Counted from the stretch's first letter, positions 1-12,598 are shown. The stretch is DNA of 64,000 nucleotides from Coix lacryma-jobi var. lacryma-jobi (GCA_009763385.1 VDCT01000297.1:248001-312000), one strand, 5' to 3'. Notes: generated by a model from the letters alone, not told the origin. Numbers and translations are program-made.

Positions 1-172
1 ATAGTGTTCAGGTGCAACTCAAATAGGCCACCAAAGCCCAGCACCGGTCAGTATATATGTAAATTCTAACCCTAATCCTTCAGCTCTCCAGTCCCCCAGC
101 CCCCCCACTCGGTCACCTCGCAGCCGCCGAGCACCAAGCGCGGACACCGCCAGCGGTTCAGCCGTGATTCAC

Positions 173-293
173 GCGAGCGCTAGCCGTATACTGCCACTGC
201 TGCTCGTATACGCCGACCATCTTCCCATGCCAGTCACGCTCCCGACCATCTTCCCATGCGAGCGCTAGCCGTATATGCCCACTGCTGCTCGTA
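173..293. repeat. Short imperfect tandem duplication
   Basis: A 36-nt block at 173-208 recurs at 258-293 with small differences, and the 18-nt block at 213-230 recurs at 242-259. This is a local duplication upstream of the CASP-like gene. No coding sequence is evident in 1-540. Confidence 0.7.
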
Positions 294-547
294 CTTTGGT
301 CTGTACTCCAGTTTCTCATCCTGGTGGGGACAGCAGAAGCGAGTAGGTGGATCTTGCCTGACACAAGCACAGATCCTCATCCACGCAAGCACTAGTGGAC
401 TTTGTTTGATTTTGTTTCAATTTATTTGCGATTTTGATAGGAGTTGCGGCCTGTGATTGTAAACTAAGCAATTTTATCTCATGCGGTTGCAAGAGGCGTT
501 TTGTAGCACACTTCTTCTGGATTGTTGATTTAAGCACTTGTTCATAC

Positions 548-714
548 GGGGACGGGGACCCCGTCGGGACGCTTTCCCGCTCGGGTTCGGGGATGGGGAG
601 AGAACATCCCCCGTGAGATTCAACGGGACGGGGACGAGGAAAAAAATTCCCCGCGGGAACGGGGAGGGAGACCTGTACCCGACGGGGAATTCCCCGTTGC
701 CATCTTTAGACGCG
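548..714. repeat. G/C-run segment with small palindromes
   Basis: The stretch is built of repeated GGGGACGGGG and CCCCGTCGGG words and contains the palindrome GGGGAATTCCCC. It lies just upstream of the first exon of the CASP-like gene. It may be a small GC-rich transposon or a simple-sequence expansion; no target-site duplication could be defined. Confidence 0.4.
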
Positions 715-2277
715 GGACGGACAGGGCACACCGGCGCAGCAGCGCGAGCCGGCCTAGGAGGGGAAGAAGAGAAAACCCCACACGCGCACGCACTGGTCTG
801 GGTAGCCGCTCGCGCTTCGCCGCTTGCTGCTGCCGGTGCCGCCTCACTGCTGTCTGCTTCCGCTTCTCCTCCCTCGCCGCCTCCGAATCCATTCCCATTT
901 GCCCATTTCCCATCGCCGCGCCTACACCGACCCAGAGCTCGCCGGACGCGCCGAGGCGAGGTCACCGCCGCTAGCATTCGCCTGTGCGCCGCCTGTGTTC
1001 GACAAGCAAGCAGTGCGGGCCGAGATGTTCGCGAGCCGGCCGGTGGTGCACCCGCTGGAGGTGGCGGCGCCCGCGGATCCAGTGCAGCATCCGCCGGGCG
1101 TGCTGATGAAGGACCTGCCGGGATGCGGGGGGACGCCCGCGGCCTCGGCCTCCGCGTCCTGCAGCTCCTCTTCGCTGCCATCTCGGTCGCCGTCATGTCC
1201 TCCACCGTCGACTTCGCCAGCGTCTCCGCCTTCAGGTACGCCAGCTCTCATCTTCATTCCCCCCGTCTCTCTTCCGTTCCACCTGACCTCATCATCTAGC
1301 TTCGCTCTCCAGTCGCTTGCCTAGGATTTCGGAATTGCATTGTGGTTTGGTGGTTTAGACAAGCAGTAGAATGGTTCGATCTGTGATGCTCACCTCAGCT
1401 TTCCTAGGATTTCGGAATGCTTAGCGGGGTATTCACTGTTCACACTTGAAGTTTCAGGTGGTTTGGTTGGGTGAGCCGTGAGCCAGGGGGGCTTGCTGGG
1501 TTTTTTTTGGCTTAATTCATTTCAACTGCTTGTCTAAATTTGGCGTGAAACATCTGGAGCTATTTCTTGCACAACGTGTGGGCGGTTCTAATTGTGACAT
1601 TCCCCTGATCCACCAAATGCATCTTTCTCTGAGTTTCTTTCACATCGGCAAGTATTTTCACAGTATGGTTTGTCTCAGTAAATTTGGACGAAGTTTCTGA
1701 ATGTTAACAAACGGTACGGAGTACTAGTTTGTAAATCCTTTTGTTGCACCTAATTTGTTGTCATCTTGCTCGAGTCCTGTGGTTGCTACTATTCGCATGA
1801 CAGTGTTTTGAGCTATGCAACGCCTGCTGCCTGATGGAGTAATGGCATGTTTGCATCCCTCCGGGCAAGGATGCCAGGTGTCCCATTTCGGACTCCTGGG
1901 GTCAGATCATTGCAGGCATCAATCCAAACATCCCAATATAATCCTCTGTTTTTTCTTTCTTTCAAGAAAACCGGGCTTAAGTGGGCACATATCCAACAAA
2001 ATAAGAGGAAAAAAGGGCAAGCCTTATATGGGCTAAAGACAGTTTACTTGGAGTGTCCTCTGCAAAAAATTGCACGCTAGCAATCCATTTCAAATGTCCA
2101 AAATTTCTGTTGTAGCTGCTCCCGCTGGGCTCCAGGGCTAAAATGGATTTTGTTTTTTGTTTGGGTGAATAAAACATCTGGAGCTACATAAGGAATGTGG
2201 ACAGGCGAATCTATATCTCTAGTCAATATTTTAGTGCAAAATGCTGTATTTTCCCCAAGCATATGGGAAGGGTTTAA

Positions 2278-2701
2278 TTCACTAAGAATTTTGTGATCCT
2301 GCTATCAAATCAAAACAATGCATAATCTGCCACGTATCCTAAATTTTATAGTATCTCAAATCTCGATCTATGTCAAGCTACATAAATTTTATAGTATCCT
2401 AATATTATGATCCTACAATATTATAGAATAATTGACATAAATCACTTGATTCTTATGTCAAAATACTATTTAAAGCTAAGGAGCATTGTAAATAATATCA
2501 AGAATTTCACTTAAATAAACAAAAGTCAGTTAAGTTAATCAAAATCAATATAACAAGCTTAAATCTTACAACATATTACAAATCTTATATAAAAATAAAA
2601 TATATAATCTAAAATTTGATAGGATCCCAATACACGCAAGGGTGTCAAGCAAAAAAATGATCCTACCTAGGATCCTGATCCTAACAACCTTGTTCACTAA
2701 G
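2278..2701. mobile_element. Non-autonomous insertion with 9-bp target duplication
   Basis: An AT-rich 406-bp segment (2287-2692) is flanked by the exact 9-bp direct repeat TTCACTAAG at 2278-2286 and 2693-2701. A 9-bp duplication is characteristic of Mutator-like elements. Terminal inverted repeats are weak at best and there is no ORF. It sits inside intron 1 of the CASP-like gene. Confidence 0.65.
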
Positions 2702-3057
2702 TAATACCATCCGTTCTCTCGACCATTTTGCTAATTTGGTACTTGCTCAGGCTTGAAATGGGACAAGCCTGTTTTGGATCTAGATTGACACGGTTATAAA
2801 ATATAAATTTATGGTATGACTGCTGAGTTGAATTACAACAAGCTGGGGATGGAAAGAAATAGGGGTTTTATTAATAAGTTGCCGTGTCATTACACATTGG
2901 TTATCTTAAAAATATGATATGAAACATTCTCCACTGTACATTTTTGGGTGAATATCAAGCCATTGCATTATTACCAAGGTGTCACAGGGATCCCAATAAC
3001 ATATAGTAATTCTATCCGTTCTTTTTAGTGGGCAGCACCACTATGTTTGGATAAGTC

Positions 3058-3235
3058 CCAGAGCTAGCCAACCAATTTGGCTACTCTTGCCAATTTTAGC
3101 CACCATTTGGTTGGATGCCAAAATTTGGCCTGGCAGCCTTCTCCTTTGTCCACCTTAGTTCATTTGTGGCCAAAGTTGGCCAAATACAAGGCCACCAATT
3201 TGGTGGCCAAAATTTGGCTTGGTTGGTGCAAACTA
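3058..3235. repeat. MITE-like palindromic segment
   Basis: Several copies of CCAATTTGGC, CCAAAATTTGGC and their complements are packed within about 180 bp of intron 1 and can fold on themselves. Exact ends and a target duplication were not found, so the class is not assigned. Confidence 0.4.
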
Positions 3236-5114
3236 AACAAACCATAAATCTGCAGCTCTCTCTTCTTTTTTGCCAGGATAAATAACCTTTTTAACATGAT
3301 AAGCATGGGTTATCAAGGCACTCTATTACCTTACAAAGTGATTCCTCGTAGAAATGTGGTATTCATTATAAAACTATGCCCAATGGATGCCCGACCTTTC
3401 GAGTGGATTATATAGTTAATTTCTGAAGAATTATCATAAAAGTTATATTGCTAATCACTGTTCCAATATGGAACATTGATAATTCATAAAAGTACAGTAT
3501 GGCTCCTGAATCCTAAGAGGAAGGCAAATTTTTTATTGTCTTAAAACGAATATCTTCCTAGTTTAGTTTAGCTATTTTTTTTCTTGGGCATGTAGGTATC
3601 TCTGTTTGTTACTTATTTACTGATTATGGGCTGTAAAAAACTAGAAATTGATTTTTGCATGGTGCATTTTGTTATGTATTAATTTAATTTACTGTGATTG
3701 TGATTGTGATTGTAATAGATGTGGTTGCCAGGGACAGTGTTGATCTCTTGGGTCCAAATGACAATTTTACTGTGATATTCCTTTTTGTGTTGTAGCAGCA
3801 AATCATTTTTTCGGTATGCCGCATCTGGCATACTCAACTTCAAGCCTTTCCAACCTCATTATTTTGGTTTAGTTTTGTGTATAACAAACTGATGGTTTGC
3901 TTCTTTTGCCAGCTACCTCATTGCAACAACCCTCTTGCAATGTATGTGGAGCCTTACGGTAGCCATTGTGGACATATATGCACTGCTTGTTAAGCGTTGT
4001 TTACGAAATCGTCGGGCTGTTGCTCTCTTTTTGCCATTGGAGACGGGGTACGGTACGTAAAACACTGTACTTGCGTCTTCATGATGCTTATAAAAATCAT
4101 TAAGTCAATCTTCCATAATATTTGTATAATTTACAGATAAGTTCTGTTGAACAATTTCTCAAGTCTCCTCTGCCAACATACAAAGTACCATATAACTGGG
4201 ATTAATCTGACACTCTTTTTAAAAATATAGTGATTTTCTGATGTGGACTATTGATTGTGTAGCACAAAGAAACCCAAATAAGTTGTCAGATCATAAGTCA
4301 AATGAAATTACCTCTCATTATCATAGATTTCCGTAGGGGAGCTTAGGATCGCATATTTGCATTTATCTTCTGATTAGTGTATTCTTGTTTGACGGCAGAT
4401 CACATGGTTAGGTCCTTCTCCGGAGCATGCATGGCGGCAGGAATCACCGTCCTGATCGACACAGATCTGGACATGTGCTATGAGAACCACTGTGCTAGTT
4501 TTCAGACTGCAGTAGCAATGGCATTCATGTGCTGTTTTTCTCTCTTGCCATCCTTTCTCCTGAACCTTTATTCGGTCGCATCTAGTCGTGGCTAGCTGAA
4601 AAGAAACAGAAGGATATAGCCTGATCTTGGAGCAATTTGAGCATCCAATTGCGGTTTTAGTGACAACTGGATATAGTGGCACTGCTAATAGTATTAGAAT
4701 TGGAAGGTGAAGTAAGTCTATGACAGTATGAGACTATGACTCAGCATTTCTAGTTTAACATGTAAAAAAGGAAATAGGGAACGCCTCCTGTTGGCAGATG
4801 CATTGTTCTGAAACCTTGCAGTTCTATGCGGTACTACTATTTACGAGCCCTGTAAAATGCTTGGAACTGTTAGAGTTTTAACGTGTACTGACTCCTGAAC
4901 CATGTATATTGCAAGTGAAGAGGAGGGGCAATGGTGATGCTGAAGAATGCATAGCAGTTCATTATTCGTTGGCAGGAGTCACTTTCATATTCTGTTGCAG
5001 TTGACCTGATCTTGTGAAGAAGTATCTAAATTCTCGATTGCTTCATCTCGTGATCGCTCATCACGCAGACACAGCACATACTCGCTCTCCGCTGCTCCTG
5101 TTAGAGACAGTGTG

Positions 5115-5446
5115 AAGCCTTGTTGCTACCTTCTGTTCCTTTCAACATTTTAGGGCATGTGGTACAGGTCATGAGCATGGGAGATTTTTTTTTTTTAGCG
5201 TTTTTTTTTCAAACACTTTTTTTTTAAAACAGCTTCACTCATGAAACTGTTTTATTCTCTCTCACAAAAGCATAAGCTAGCTTACATCTTCATTTCTCTC
5301 TCAACCATGCATGAAGTTGTGGTGAAGCTGTTTTGTCAAACATTTTTTTTAAAACAGCTCAGCTTTACTCATAAAGTTACTCATGAAGCTATTTTCTAAA
5401 AAAAAAAAGCTTCACTGGTAAAGCTGAGCTGCACCAAACAAGGCTT
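5115..5446. mobile_element. MITE-like inverted-repeat element
   Basis: The 10-bp inverted termini AAGCCTTGTT (5115-5124) and AACAAGGCTT (5437-5446) bound a segment with internal inverted copies of AAAACAGCTTCACTCATGAA-like sequence and several poly-T/poly-A runs. No ORF and no clear target duplication. It lies between the CASP-like gene and the NPH3-like gene. Confidence 0.5.
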
Positions 5447-6018
5447 TATTCTACCCACATTTTAACAGGAGCAATGGCGGGGCCATGTCACAATTTAGGT
5501 GTCATCTGTCACTTGTCAGTTGTCACCTGTCACGAGCCGGTACACCACCGTAGTCTCCGACAATAGAGTACGGAGTACTTGCAAGGCCGCTGTTGCCTGA
5601 CAGGCGTCATCGACATAATGGGCCAGTTTGATTGAACTTATCAGTGCTTATCTGGAAAGTATATATATAGTCGAAACTAGAAACGACATTTTTGAGCCCA
5701 TGCACGAGTTTTTTGTGCAGCGAAAATGATGCCGTTTAGCCTTGTGCAGTTTTACCACAGCGACATCATCGTACTTGCAGAGCTACCAGCTTTGTTTTGC
5801 ACTGAAGTTAAGTCCAAAATTACACAAAAAGTTCCCTTGCTTGTACTAGGATTTAGGTGCAATGCAGAATTTACAACCCACTACTGCCATGCTCACTAAC
5901 ATCGCATAACGCTTATTTATGTCCACGCAAGTAAGTTTGCTACCTATATATTTTACTCACAAGTCACAACTCAAGCCATTCAATCCGCGATCAAGCCATT
6001 TTTATGTTGAAGTGAAAT

Positions 6019-8246
6019 TCAAGACGAAAGAAGCAGGCGATGAGCACGAGCCAGAGCCACTTCACGATCACAGCCGATGGAGTGCCTCCGATCCTTGTGC
6101 GACTCCGTGCGCACCTTGGGCGGCTCCGTCCGCACTTTGGCGCCGCCCACGGCGTCAAGCCGCAGGAACGGGTTCAGCTTCAGCCGCCCGAGCTTCTGGA
6201 CACGCTGTTCATGAACCCGCCGCTACCGCCCGCGGCCTTCTTCGGCATCGGCTGGCGCTCCGGCGGTGGAGCGGCGCTGGGCTGCGGGGGGGCGGCAGCC
6301 CCGACGGGTCCCTCGCGCGCATCTTCAGCCGCAGCAGCTCCATCTTGAGCTCCTCGTTCTCCCGCTGAAGCCGCGACATCTCGTCCCGGCCGTGCCGGCC
6401 CGGGAGCTCGGCGTCGGCGCCGGCGCCGGCCTTACGGCGGCGACGGGGCCAGGGACTCGCCGCCGTAGAAGGACGACGCACCGCTCGGCGCGTGCTTAGG
6501 GGCCTCGCGCAGGCGCCGCTGCTCGTGGTAGAGGACCTGCACCACCGTCTGCGCTGGCAGCCGGTCGTCTGCGCCGCGGTGCGCGCACGCCTCGCGCGAC
6601 AGCTTCTGGCAGTCCATTCATCCGGCACACCTTCTTCCGCTCGGCCTCGCTCAGATACGGATGCGCCTGCACGTACGCCGGAATCCATAGCCCACAGTGA
6701 ACGATCATCTAGTCTAGTACGTTGAGGTGGCAGTGAAATAAAAAAAATAATGAAGATCTCATCCGTGTTTAGTTTCTCACCTTCAAGTAGATGTCGATGG
6801 CACGGTACATGCCGTCGTCGTTGAACCTGGCGCGTTCCGGGATCATCTCGGCAAGGCCGGTGAACTTGTCAGCGGGCAGGTCCGCGTCCGAGGCGATCTC
6901 GGCCAGGTAGGACTCCATGAGCCTGCCGACCATGCCGACGTCGTTGGGCGGCGAGGCCGTGGAGAATGAAGTCGTCGTCGGTGTTGTAGTCCAGCCGGGC
7001 CGCCTCGCCCTCGTGCTCCAGGTACCCGACCAGGATCCTCTGGACCGCGTCGACGTCGAACGTGGTGCCGGCGTCCGGCGACGAGGACGGGATCGAGGTC
7101 GTCCAGCACGGCCTGCCCGAGCTGCGCGGCCATCCGCTTCTCGAGGTCGAGCCGGCACGCCAGGGTCGTGTCCAGGCACAGCGCTGCCCGGAGCAGCATC
7201 GAGAGGAAGCTCACGGACATGGAGTTCTTCTCCTTGGGCAGCAGGCTCACGATGGTTTCAAGCACCACACGCTTCTCGTGTTCCTGCGTCGGGTCCATCC
7301 TTTTCTTGTCCCTTCCCTGTGTGTCCTGCAACACACACAAGCTCACCAGTTTGTCAGATGCAAGTAAGAACTATACATACATACTGTACTTTGGTGGTCA
7401 CAAGATCTTCCTGTACTGATACATTATATTGCACGTACAGTTGAGCTAGCTCACCAGTCTGCGCAGCGACTTCTGAGCGTAGAGCATGATGAGCGTGCCC
7501 AGAGCAATGCCCTTGAACCCCTGCGCTTCATGGCAATGAGGACTCTCTGGAACGTGTCGATCCGCAGCGACGTCAGCTCGTCCGCCAACCAGTCGTCGAC
7601 GGCCTTGGCCATGCCGGCGTTACCACCGTTCGTGATGATGCTGCTGCCCACGACGCTGAACTGGCCGTCGCTGCAGGTGATGATGTACGCGATGGCGTCG
7701 ACGCACCTGCCGACGAGGCCCACCTCCTCGGACACCGGGAGAAGGTCCTCCGACGTCGGAGCACGGTGACCGCGCCCGCGAGGCTCGTCAGCGCCACGGC
7801 CTCCAGGTAGGCCTCCGTCCTGCCGGCCAGGTTCCGCCCCCGCTGTCGTCGTCGTCGGTCATCTCCAGGTGCTCGGCGGCGCACCGCAGCATGGCGACGT
7901 TGTCCTCCGTGATCTCGAACTTCTCGCCGTAGCAGAACTTGGTGACGACCTCGAACGCCGCGGCGCCGCCCGGCATGCCCGTGATGTCGATGTGGGTGAC
8001 CCTGGAGCCGTCGATCCGGGACACCTGCCTCCTTATGTAGCCGCACCTCGACGCCAGCGGGAGCTGCATGCGCGCAGCAGCGTTCGCACGCCGGCCGGCC
8101 GGCGCTAGTCAGAAATCCAAGCTTTCTATGCGATCCCAAGAACACGCATGGACGACTGCGATTCATACTATACTAATACCTTGTGCAAGTTGAAGGTCGC
8201 CCCAACCAACCTGGATGGTAATATCGTCTGGGAATTCTTGTGACAT
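6019..8246 (-). pseudogene. NPH3/RPT2-like BTB-domain protein gene, four exons with indels
   Basis: NRL proteins pair an N-terminal BTB domain with an NPH3 domain and act as adaptors of CUL3 ubiquitin ligases, often in phototropin signalling. Exons on the minus strand: 8246-8180 (MSQEFPDDITIQVGG, then NLHK), 8063-7455 (BTB remainder ASRCGYIRR, KFCYGE, ITEDNVAMLRCAAEHLEM; start of the NPH3 domain), 7325-6781 (HEKRVVLETIVSLLP, MYRAIDIYLK) and 6666-6019 (AHPYLSEAERKKVC, TVVQVLYHEQRRLR, a coiled-coil-like SRLQRENEELKMELL, basic C-terminus, stop TGA). Splice sites are GT/AG. About nine 1-2 nt indels break the frame: one in exon 1, three in exon 2, two in exon 3 and about three in exon 4. Between them the protein is close to the family consensus, and no large deletion is seen. 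A full product would be about 600 residues. Either recent decay or consensus errors would explain this. Confidence 0.85.
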
Positions 8247-9360
8247 GATCCTGCAACAATCAAGCCAAACAAGAGCTTCAAACTCGGCAAAACTTTCCCT
8301 TTGATAAACTCCGATCCGTTTGCAGGGTTGGCTACGCATTTAAAGCGAACCTCCAGTCATTCAGCGAGTAAGATGTGAAGATCTGTAAGCACAGGTCACG
8401 TGCTGCTAGCTAGTAGCTTAATGACAATTGCTTCTTTTTTTTCGGTTCAGAATCGATCCGAACAAACTGTCATCGCCGGTTACCGAGTGATGACATCAAC
8501 AATCGAACACGAACTCATCGAATCAAATGCGAAGCAACAACGACGTGCCAACGGACCGTACCAGTCACAGGTTCTCCTCATCCTCATCGCCGGCGTGTCG
8601 AGCCGGCTCTCCTCCATCTGGGCGCCTGGCGGCCCGGCCCTCACAAAAGTCACCGAGCAGGAGAAACCACTGTTCACCTCTCCCGGTCCACCCTTCCGGC
8701 TGTGTCATCTCCCGGGAGACGTCGACGTCAGAGGAGAGGAGATCGCGGCAGTGCGGAAGAGCGAGTGACTCTGGTTGTGCCGGCTTCTGGATCGCGCCCG
8801 CGCAAGACAAGCTGCCTGCCACGCTGGCCCGGCGGCCGGAAGCCACACAATGGCGCCCGCCGCACGCCTGCCGTGGATGGTGGATAAAATGAAGCGGAAT
8901 AGAGGAGACCGACGGCCCCGACCGATCCGGCGGATTGTCCTTTGGCGCGTAGCTGAAAACCCTCCTGCCTTTTCTTGGAAGCCGTTGCTTTCCGGCGACT
9001 CGACTTGCGTGGTGGCACTCTGTGCCGCACTGAGCCGCCGTGCGCGCCTGTGCGTCACTTCGCTTTGTACTGTACGCATGCCTGATACGGGCAGCAGGCA
9101 AGGCAACCTCGGTTTGGATGGACTTTGGACAGCTTTTCTTTACAGGGATGATGGCGGGTCATGGCCCATTCTATACGGGCCGAAGGCCCAACAGCGAAGC
9201 ACATGGGCCCGATGCGGCGGACTGCCTGTCTTGCCGGTTGCCGTCGTCCCCTCTGAAGCATGAGCGGCCGGCCACGACGATTTTTTTTATTAATAACTCA
9301 ATTAAATAAAAAATTGCATAAACAATACTGTCTATTTTTTTTTTTTTGCAAAACTAACCC
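8247..9360. other. Intergenic stretch upstream of the NPH3-like gene
   Basis: No protein with recognisable similarity is seen on either strand; the short ORFs lack domains and overlap each other. It should contain the promoter of the minus-strand NPH3-like gene. The right end becomes T/A-rich (9282-9350) just before the GC-rich edge of the Mutator-like region. Confidence 0.5.
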
Positions 9361-9380
9361 TTTTGACGCGCCGTCCCAAT

Positions 9381-9406
9381 GGCGCGGCAAAAGCGTTAGC
9401 CGCGCC
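9381..9406. repeat. GC-rich hairpin, left of the transposase
   Basis: Perfect 8-bp stem GGCGCGGC/GCCGCGCC with loop AAAAGCGTTA. An almost identical hairpin lies at 12888-12913 on the other side of the transposase. More copies of GGCGCGGCAAAAGCG occur between 9381 and 9520. The pair probably marks subterminal sequence of the Mutator-like element. Confidence 0.7.
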
Positions 9407-9850
9407 ATGCATGGCGGCGCGGCAAAAGCGCCACCGTGGCCACCGCCCGGCCACGCAGGCCCGGGTGGGCCCCGCTCGTCAGTTTGCCGCGCCAGGCGGG
9501 GGGTGGCGCGGCAAAGCCGATCTAGATCTGGCCGCACCAGCTTCTTCCTCCCTCCTCCTCCTTCCTCGTCCGCCGTCCTGCCTCGCCGCCTCCCACCGCC
9601 GTCCCGTCGCCCGCCGCCGTCCCGTCGCCCGCGCCGTCCCGTCGCCCGCCGCCGTCCCTGCCTCGGCCGCCCGTCTCCCCCTCTGCCTGCCCGAGCACCC
9701 CACCCTCCATCCGGCCGGACAGTGGTGCTCGCCGGCGGCCAGTGGAGCTTGCGGCGGCGGCCCCTCCCCCCGTTCGCTCTCCCCAGCTCAAGCACCTGAA
9801 TCTCAGGTTTGTTTGTTAGTTCATTTTAGTTTTTCTTTTTTTGCAAAAGT

Positions 9851-10090
9851 AGTTAGTTATTAGTTAGCAAAATGTTAGTTAGTGACTTAGGTTAGGTAGT
9901 TAATAAGTTAGGGTAGTTAGTAGTGACTTAGGGTTAGTGAAATAGGTTAGTTTAGTGAGTTAGGGTTAGGTAGTTAGTGACTTAGGGTTAGGTAGTTAGG
10001 GACTTAGTTAGTTTAGTGCTTTAGGTTATGTTAGTTACTTAGTGACGTAGGGTGTTAGTAAAGATATGTTAGTTAGGGTTTTGGGTATTT
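9851..10090 (+). repeat. TTAG-rich low-complexity tract
   Basis: Irregular repetition of TTAGTTAG, GACTTAGGGTTAG and GGTAGTTAG within the presumed 5' leader of the transposase gene. The period is not constant, so it is low-complexity sequence and not a clean satellite. Confidence 0.6.
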
Positions 10091-10211
10091 AGTTAGGGTA
10101 TGACGAAATATTACTGAAGACACGTTAGTGAAGCAATTTAGTAAGTAGTTACGTCATTCTTCAATTCTGAGAAGACCATCACTTGACCTTAGTTCCACTA
10201 TTTATTTGTAG

Positions 10212-12598
10212 ATGGACACTGTATTCAGATTGTTTTATGGAGGCACAGTTAGTACACGAGATGGGTTGTTGATGATAACATGGAACAAGAACTCAAAGTA
10301 TTTGATGAGCGTCCTCCTTTTACGGAGCTAGGTTGCGTCTGAAGGAGAAGTTTGATGGTGATTTCTCGTTGAAAGGGAGATTTGACAGTGGCAAGATTAG
10401 GGCGAACTATGTGTTGATGCCTTGCGCAACCAGGCTGACTGGGCAAAATACCAGACGCTCGTTATGGCATCAAATTCGACCATGGCCGAGATCGTGGTAG
10501 AGGACAGTTGGAGGAAGCAGACAGAGACGTCCAATGATGGCAACGAAGGTGAAGCACAGGAGGTAGGGGATGATGACGATGCAGCTCCGATGAGTATGGA
10601 CGTGATGGTCACCCCACGCAGGAGACGGTGTATCCATCTGAAAATGCCCACGCTGCCGTCGGTCAAATAAACAATGATTTTTGATGTGCCGACCTAGAGC
10701 GACTGGAGCAGGAGAGCAGGAGGCACAAATGTTTGATGAAAACTATGATTCTGATGATGATTCAGATTATGACGAAGAAGAGGACAGTTATATTTCTGCT
10801 ATGCCTGAGCCGGTTCGTTCTATTCCACAATTGGTTCGTGCTATACCACAACCGGTTCCTCAGAATATGCATTCCCCAGGAAGACTAGTCACTTGATATA
10901 CCAGAGGATAATACACAATTTGATTCGTGGAGGGCGTTTGAGCGAAGCGAGGTATTATGTTGCGCCTGATCCTTTGACTGAGACAGAGCTGCAGCAATTG
11001 ATGTCGGTTAACATGCACTTTAGAGGCGTTCCAAGTTATAGGGATGTCAGTATGGTGGACCAGGCAGTTTGTGATACTGGATTAAATCTGTGCAAGCAAA
11101 CACTCCATAACCATACAGATTGGATTCTTCAGAAGGGTATGATTTTCAACACGATGACTGAGTTGAAGCTTTTTCTTCAGAACTATGCTGTGCATCATCA
11201 TCGACCGTACACCGTTAGCCATTCTGATATTAATTTGAGGTACCACGTCAAGTGTTTGAGTCTTGGTTGTCTGTGGAGGCTGAATGCTCGCAAGAGAACT
11301 GATGGCAAGTGGAGGATCAGTAAAGTAGTACAACCGCATACCTGTTTTACAAATAAGGGACAAGAAGAACATCCTCAATTGACGGCAAGATACCTTGCAC
11401 GACGCATTTTGGCATTTGTTGATGATGACGTCGACGTATCTGTTTCAAAATTGATTATCTCCATATTTGGATTCACAGGCTATAGGTGACTTATGAAAAG
11501 GCGTGGCGTGCGAAGCAGATCGCCCTTGCAATTCGTTGGGGTGGTTGGGATGAAGCGTACAACAGGATTCCACGGATTTTGTGTGCAATGACATACTATA
11601 ACCCTGACCTAAAATGGTTTACACACACCAACGGGCACTATATGGACCGCAACACCGGCAAGGTTACACATGTGCTTCAGCGTGTATTTTGGTCTTTTGC
11701 ACAAACAGAGCATGTGTATCAGTACTGTCGTCCAGTCATACTTGTGGACGGTACTTTCTTGACCGAAGCGTACAAAGGTGTGTTGATGATGGCGGCGGCT
11801 GTTGATCCCGAGGACCAGATAGTTCCAATTGCTTTCGCCTTGGCTGAGGGGGAGAACGTTGAGTCTTGGTCTTGGTTCATGGCCTGCTACGGATACAAGT
11901 GTTAGAGCCTTCTCGGACAATATGTTTGATTTTGGATCGTAATGTTGGGTTGCTTCGTGCCGCAGAGGAGGAGATAGAGGGTTGTCCTCCTCTAGTGCAC
12001 AGATGGTGCATGCGTCACTTTGCTGCCAATTTCTGGCATCGGTAGAGAAAAAAAAGGTTTGTGCCAAGGTGAAAGAGCTATGTTGTGTTAAAACTGAGCA
12101 CAAATTCAAGGAAACAATGGAAGAGTTGGACAAAATGTTAAATAGTGCTGTCAGGGCCTGGATCGAGAGACAGATGGAACACAAGGAGAAGTGGGCGCTT
12201 GCTTACGATGAAGGCGGTTTCTGGTTCGGCATAATGACCACCAACTCATTGGAGTCTTTCAACGAGGTATTCACGGGTGTTAGAGCCTTGCCCGTTTCTG
12301 GAATCGTTGAGTACTCGTTTCACAAGACCAACGAGTACTTCGTGAAAAGGTGGTCCATTGCTCAAGACAACCTACCAACGAGTACATAAGTTGGCCTCTG
12401 TTCATTTAAGTTCGTCAGATACATTTAAGTTGTTTGCTAACATTATTTGGAATGTTGCAGGGACCTAGTCAGACGCAAGGGTCACCACGCCGGCTGGCAC
12501 GCGCACGAGACCGCACGGACGTCACGTTCACGCCCAACATGGACTTGTCGCAGCCGAAGCGTCGGAGGCGGCCTCCTCAGCCGTACACACCTAGCTAG
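10212..12598 (+). pseudogene. Mutator-like (MULE) transposase, decayed
   Basis: The transposase would cut and insert a Mutator-like element. The reading starts with ATG at 10212 (MDTVFRLFYGGTV). An acidic stretch follows at 10740-10800, then the MuDR N-terminal DNA-binding region (11130-11345, FNTMTELKLFLQNYAV and CLWRLNARK). The MULE catalytic domain follows, with a first Asp in ILVDGTF (about 11740) and a second in CLILDRN (about 11930), then RWCMRHF and the NSLESFNEVF segment. The basic C-terminus ends at TAG 12596. At least three frame changes (in 10300-10680, near 11486 and near 11895) and an in-frame TAG at 12043 inactivate it. The order of domains is complete, so decay appears recent. 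An intron before 12460 is possible. Confidence 0.85.

Larger units (their letters stand above)
1025..4595 (+). pseudogene. CASP-like protein gene (CASPL family), three exons with indels
   Basis: CASP-like proteins are small four-span plasma-membrane proteins related to the Casparian strip scaffolds. Three exons are seen: 1025-1235 (starts MFASRPVVHPLEV, first membrane segment LRVLQLLFAAISVAV), 3913-4047 (second membrane segment, then DIYALLVKRCLRNRRAV) and 4399-4595 (AGITVLID, ENHCASF, last membrane segment, stop TAG). Introns have GT/AG ends. The order matches my recollection of the grass CASPL5 group. The frame is broken three times relative to the family: about 1 nt lost near 1121, 2 nt gained in the T-run near 4028-4032, and 1 nt lost early in exon 3. 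Substitution is modest, so this is either a recently damaged gene or an intact gene carrying consensus errors. Intron 1 is about 2.7 kb and carries repeats. Confidence 0.8.

Noticed and set aside
474..1299. Long ORFs on both strands around the first exon of the CASP-like gene
   Set aside because: Pro/Arg-rich translations of a GC-rich leader; only the part matching the CASP-like family is supported.
9855..10090. TTAGGG-containing tract as interstitial telomeric repeat
   Set aside because: Plant telomeres are TTTAGGG in regular arrays; here the units are irregular mixtures of TTAG, TTAGTTAG and TTAGGG.
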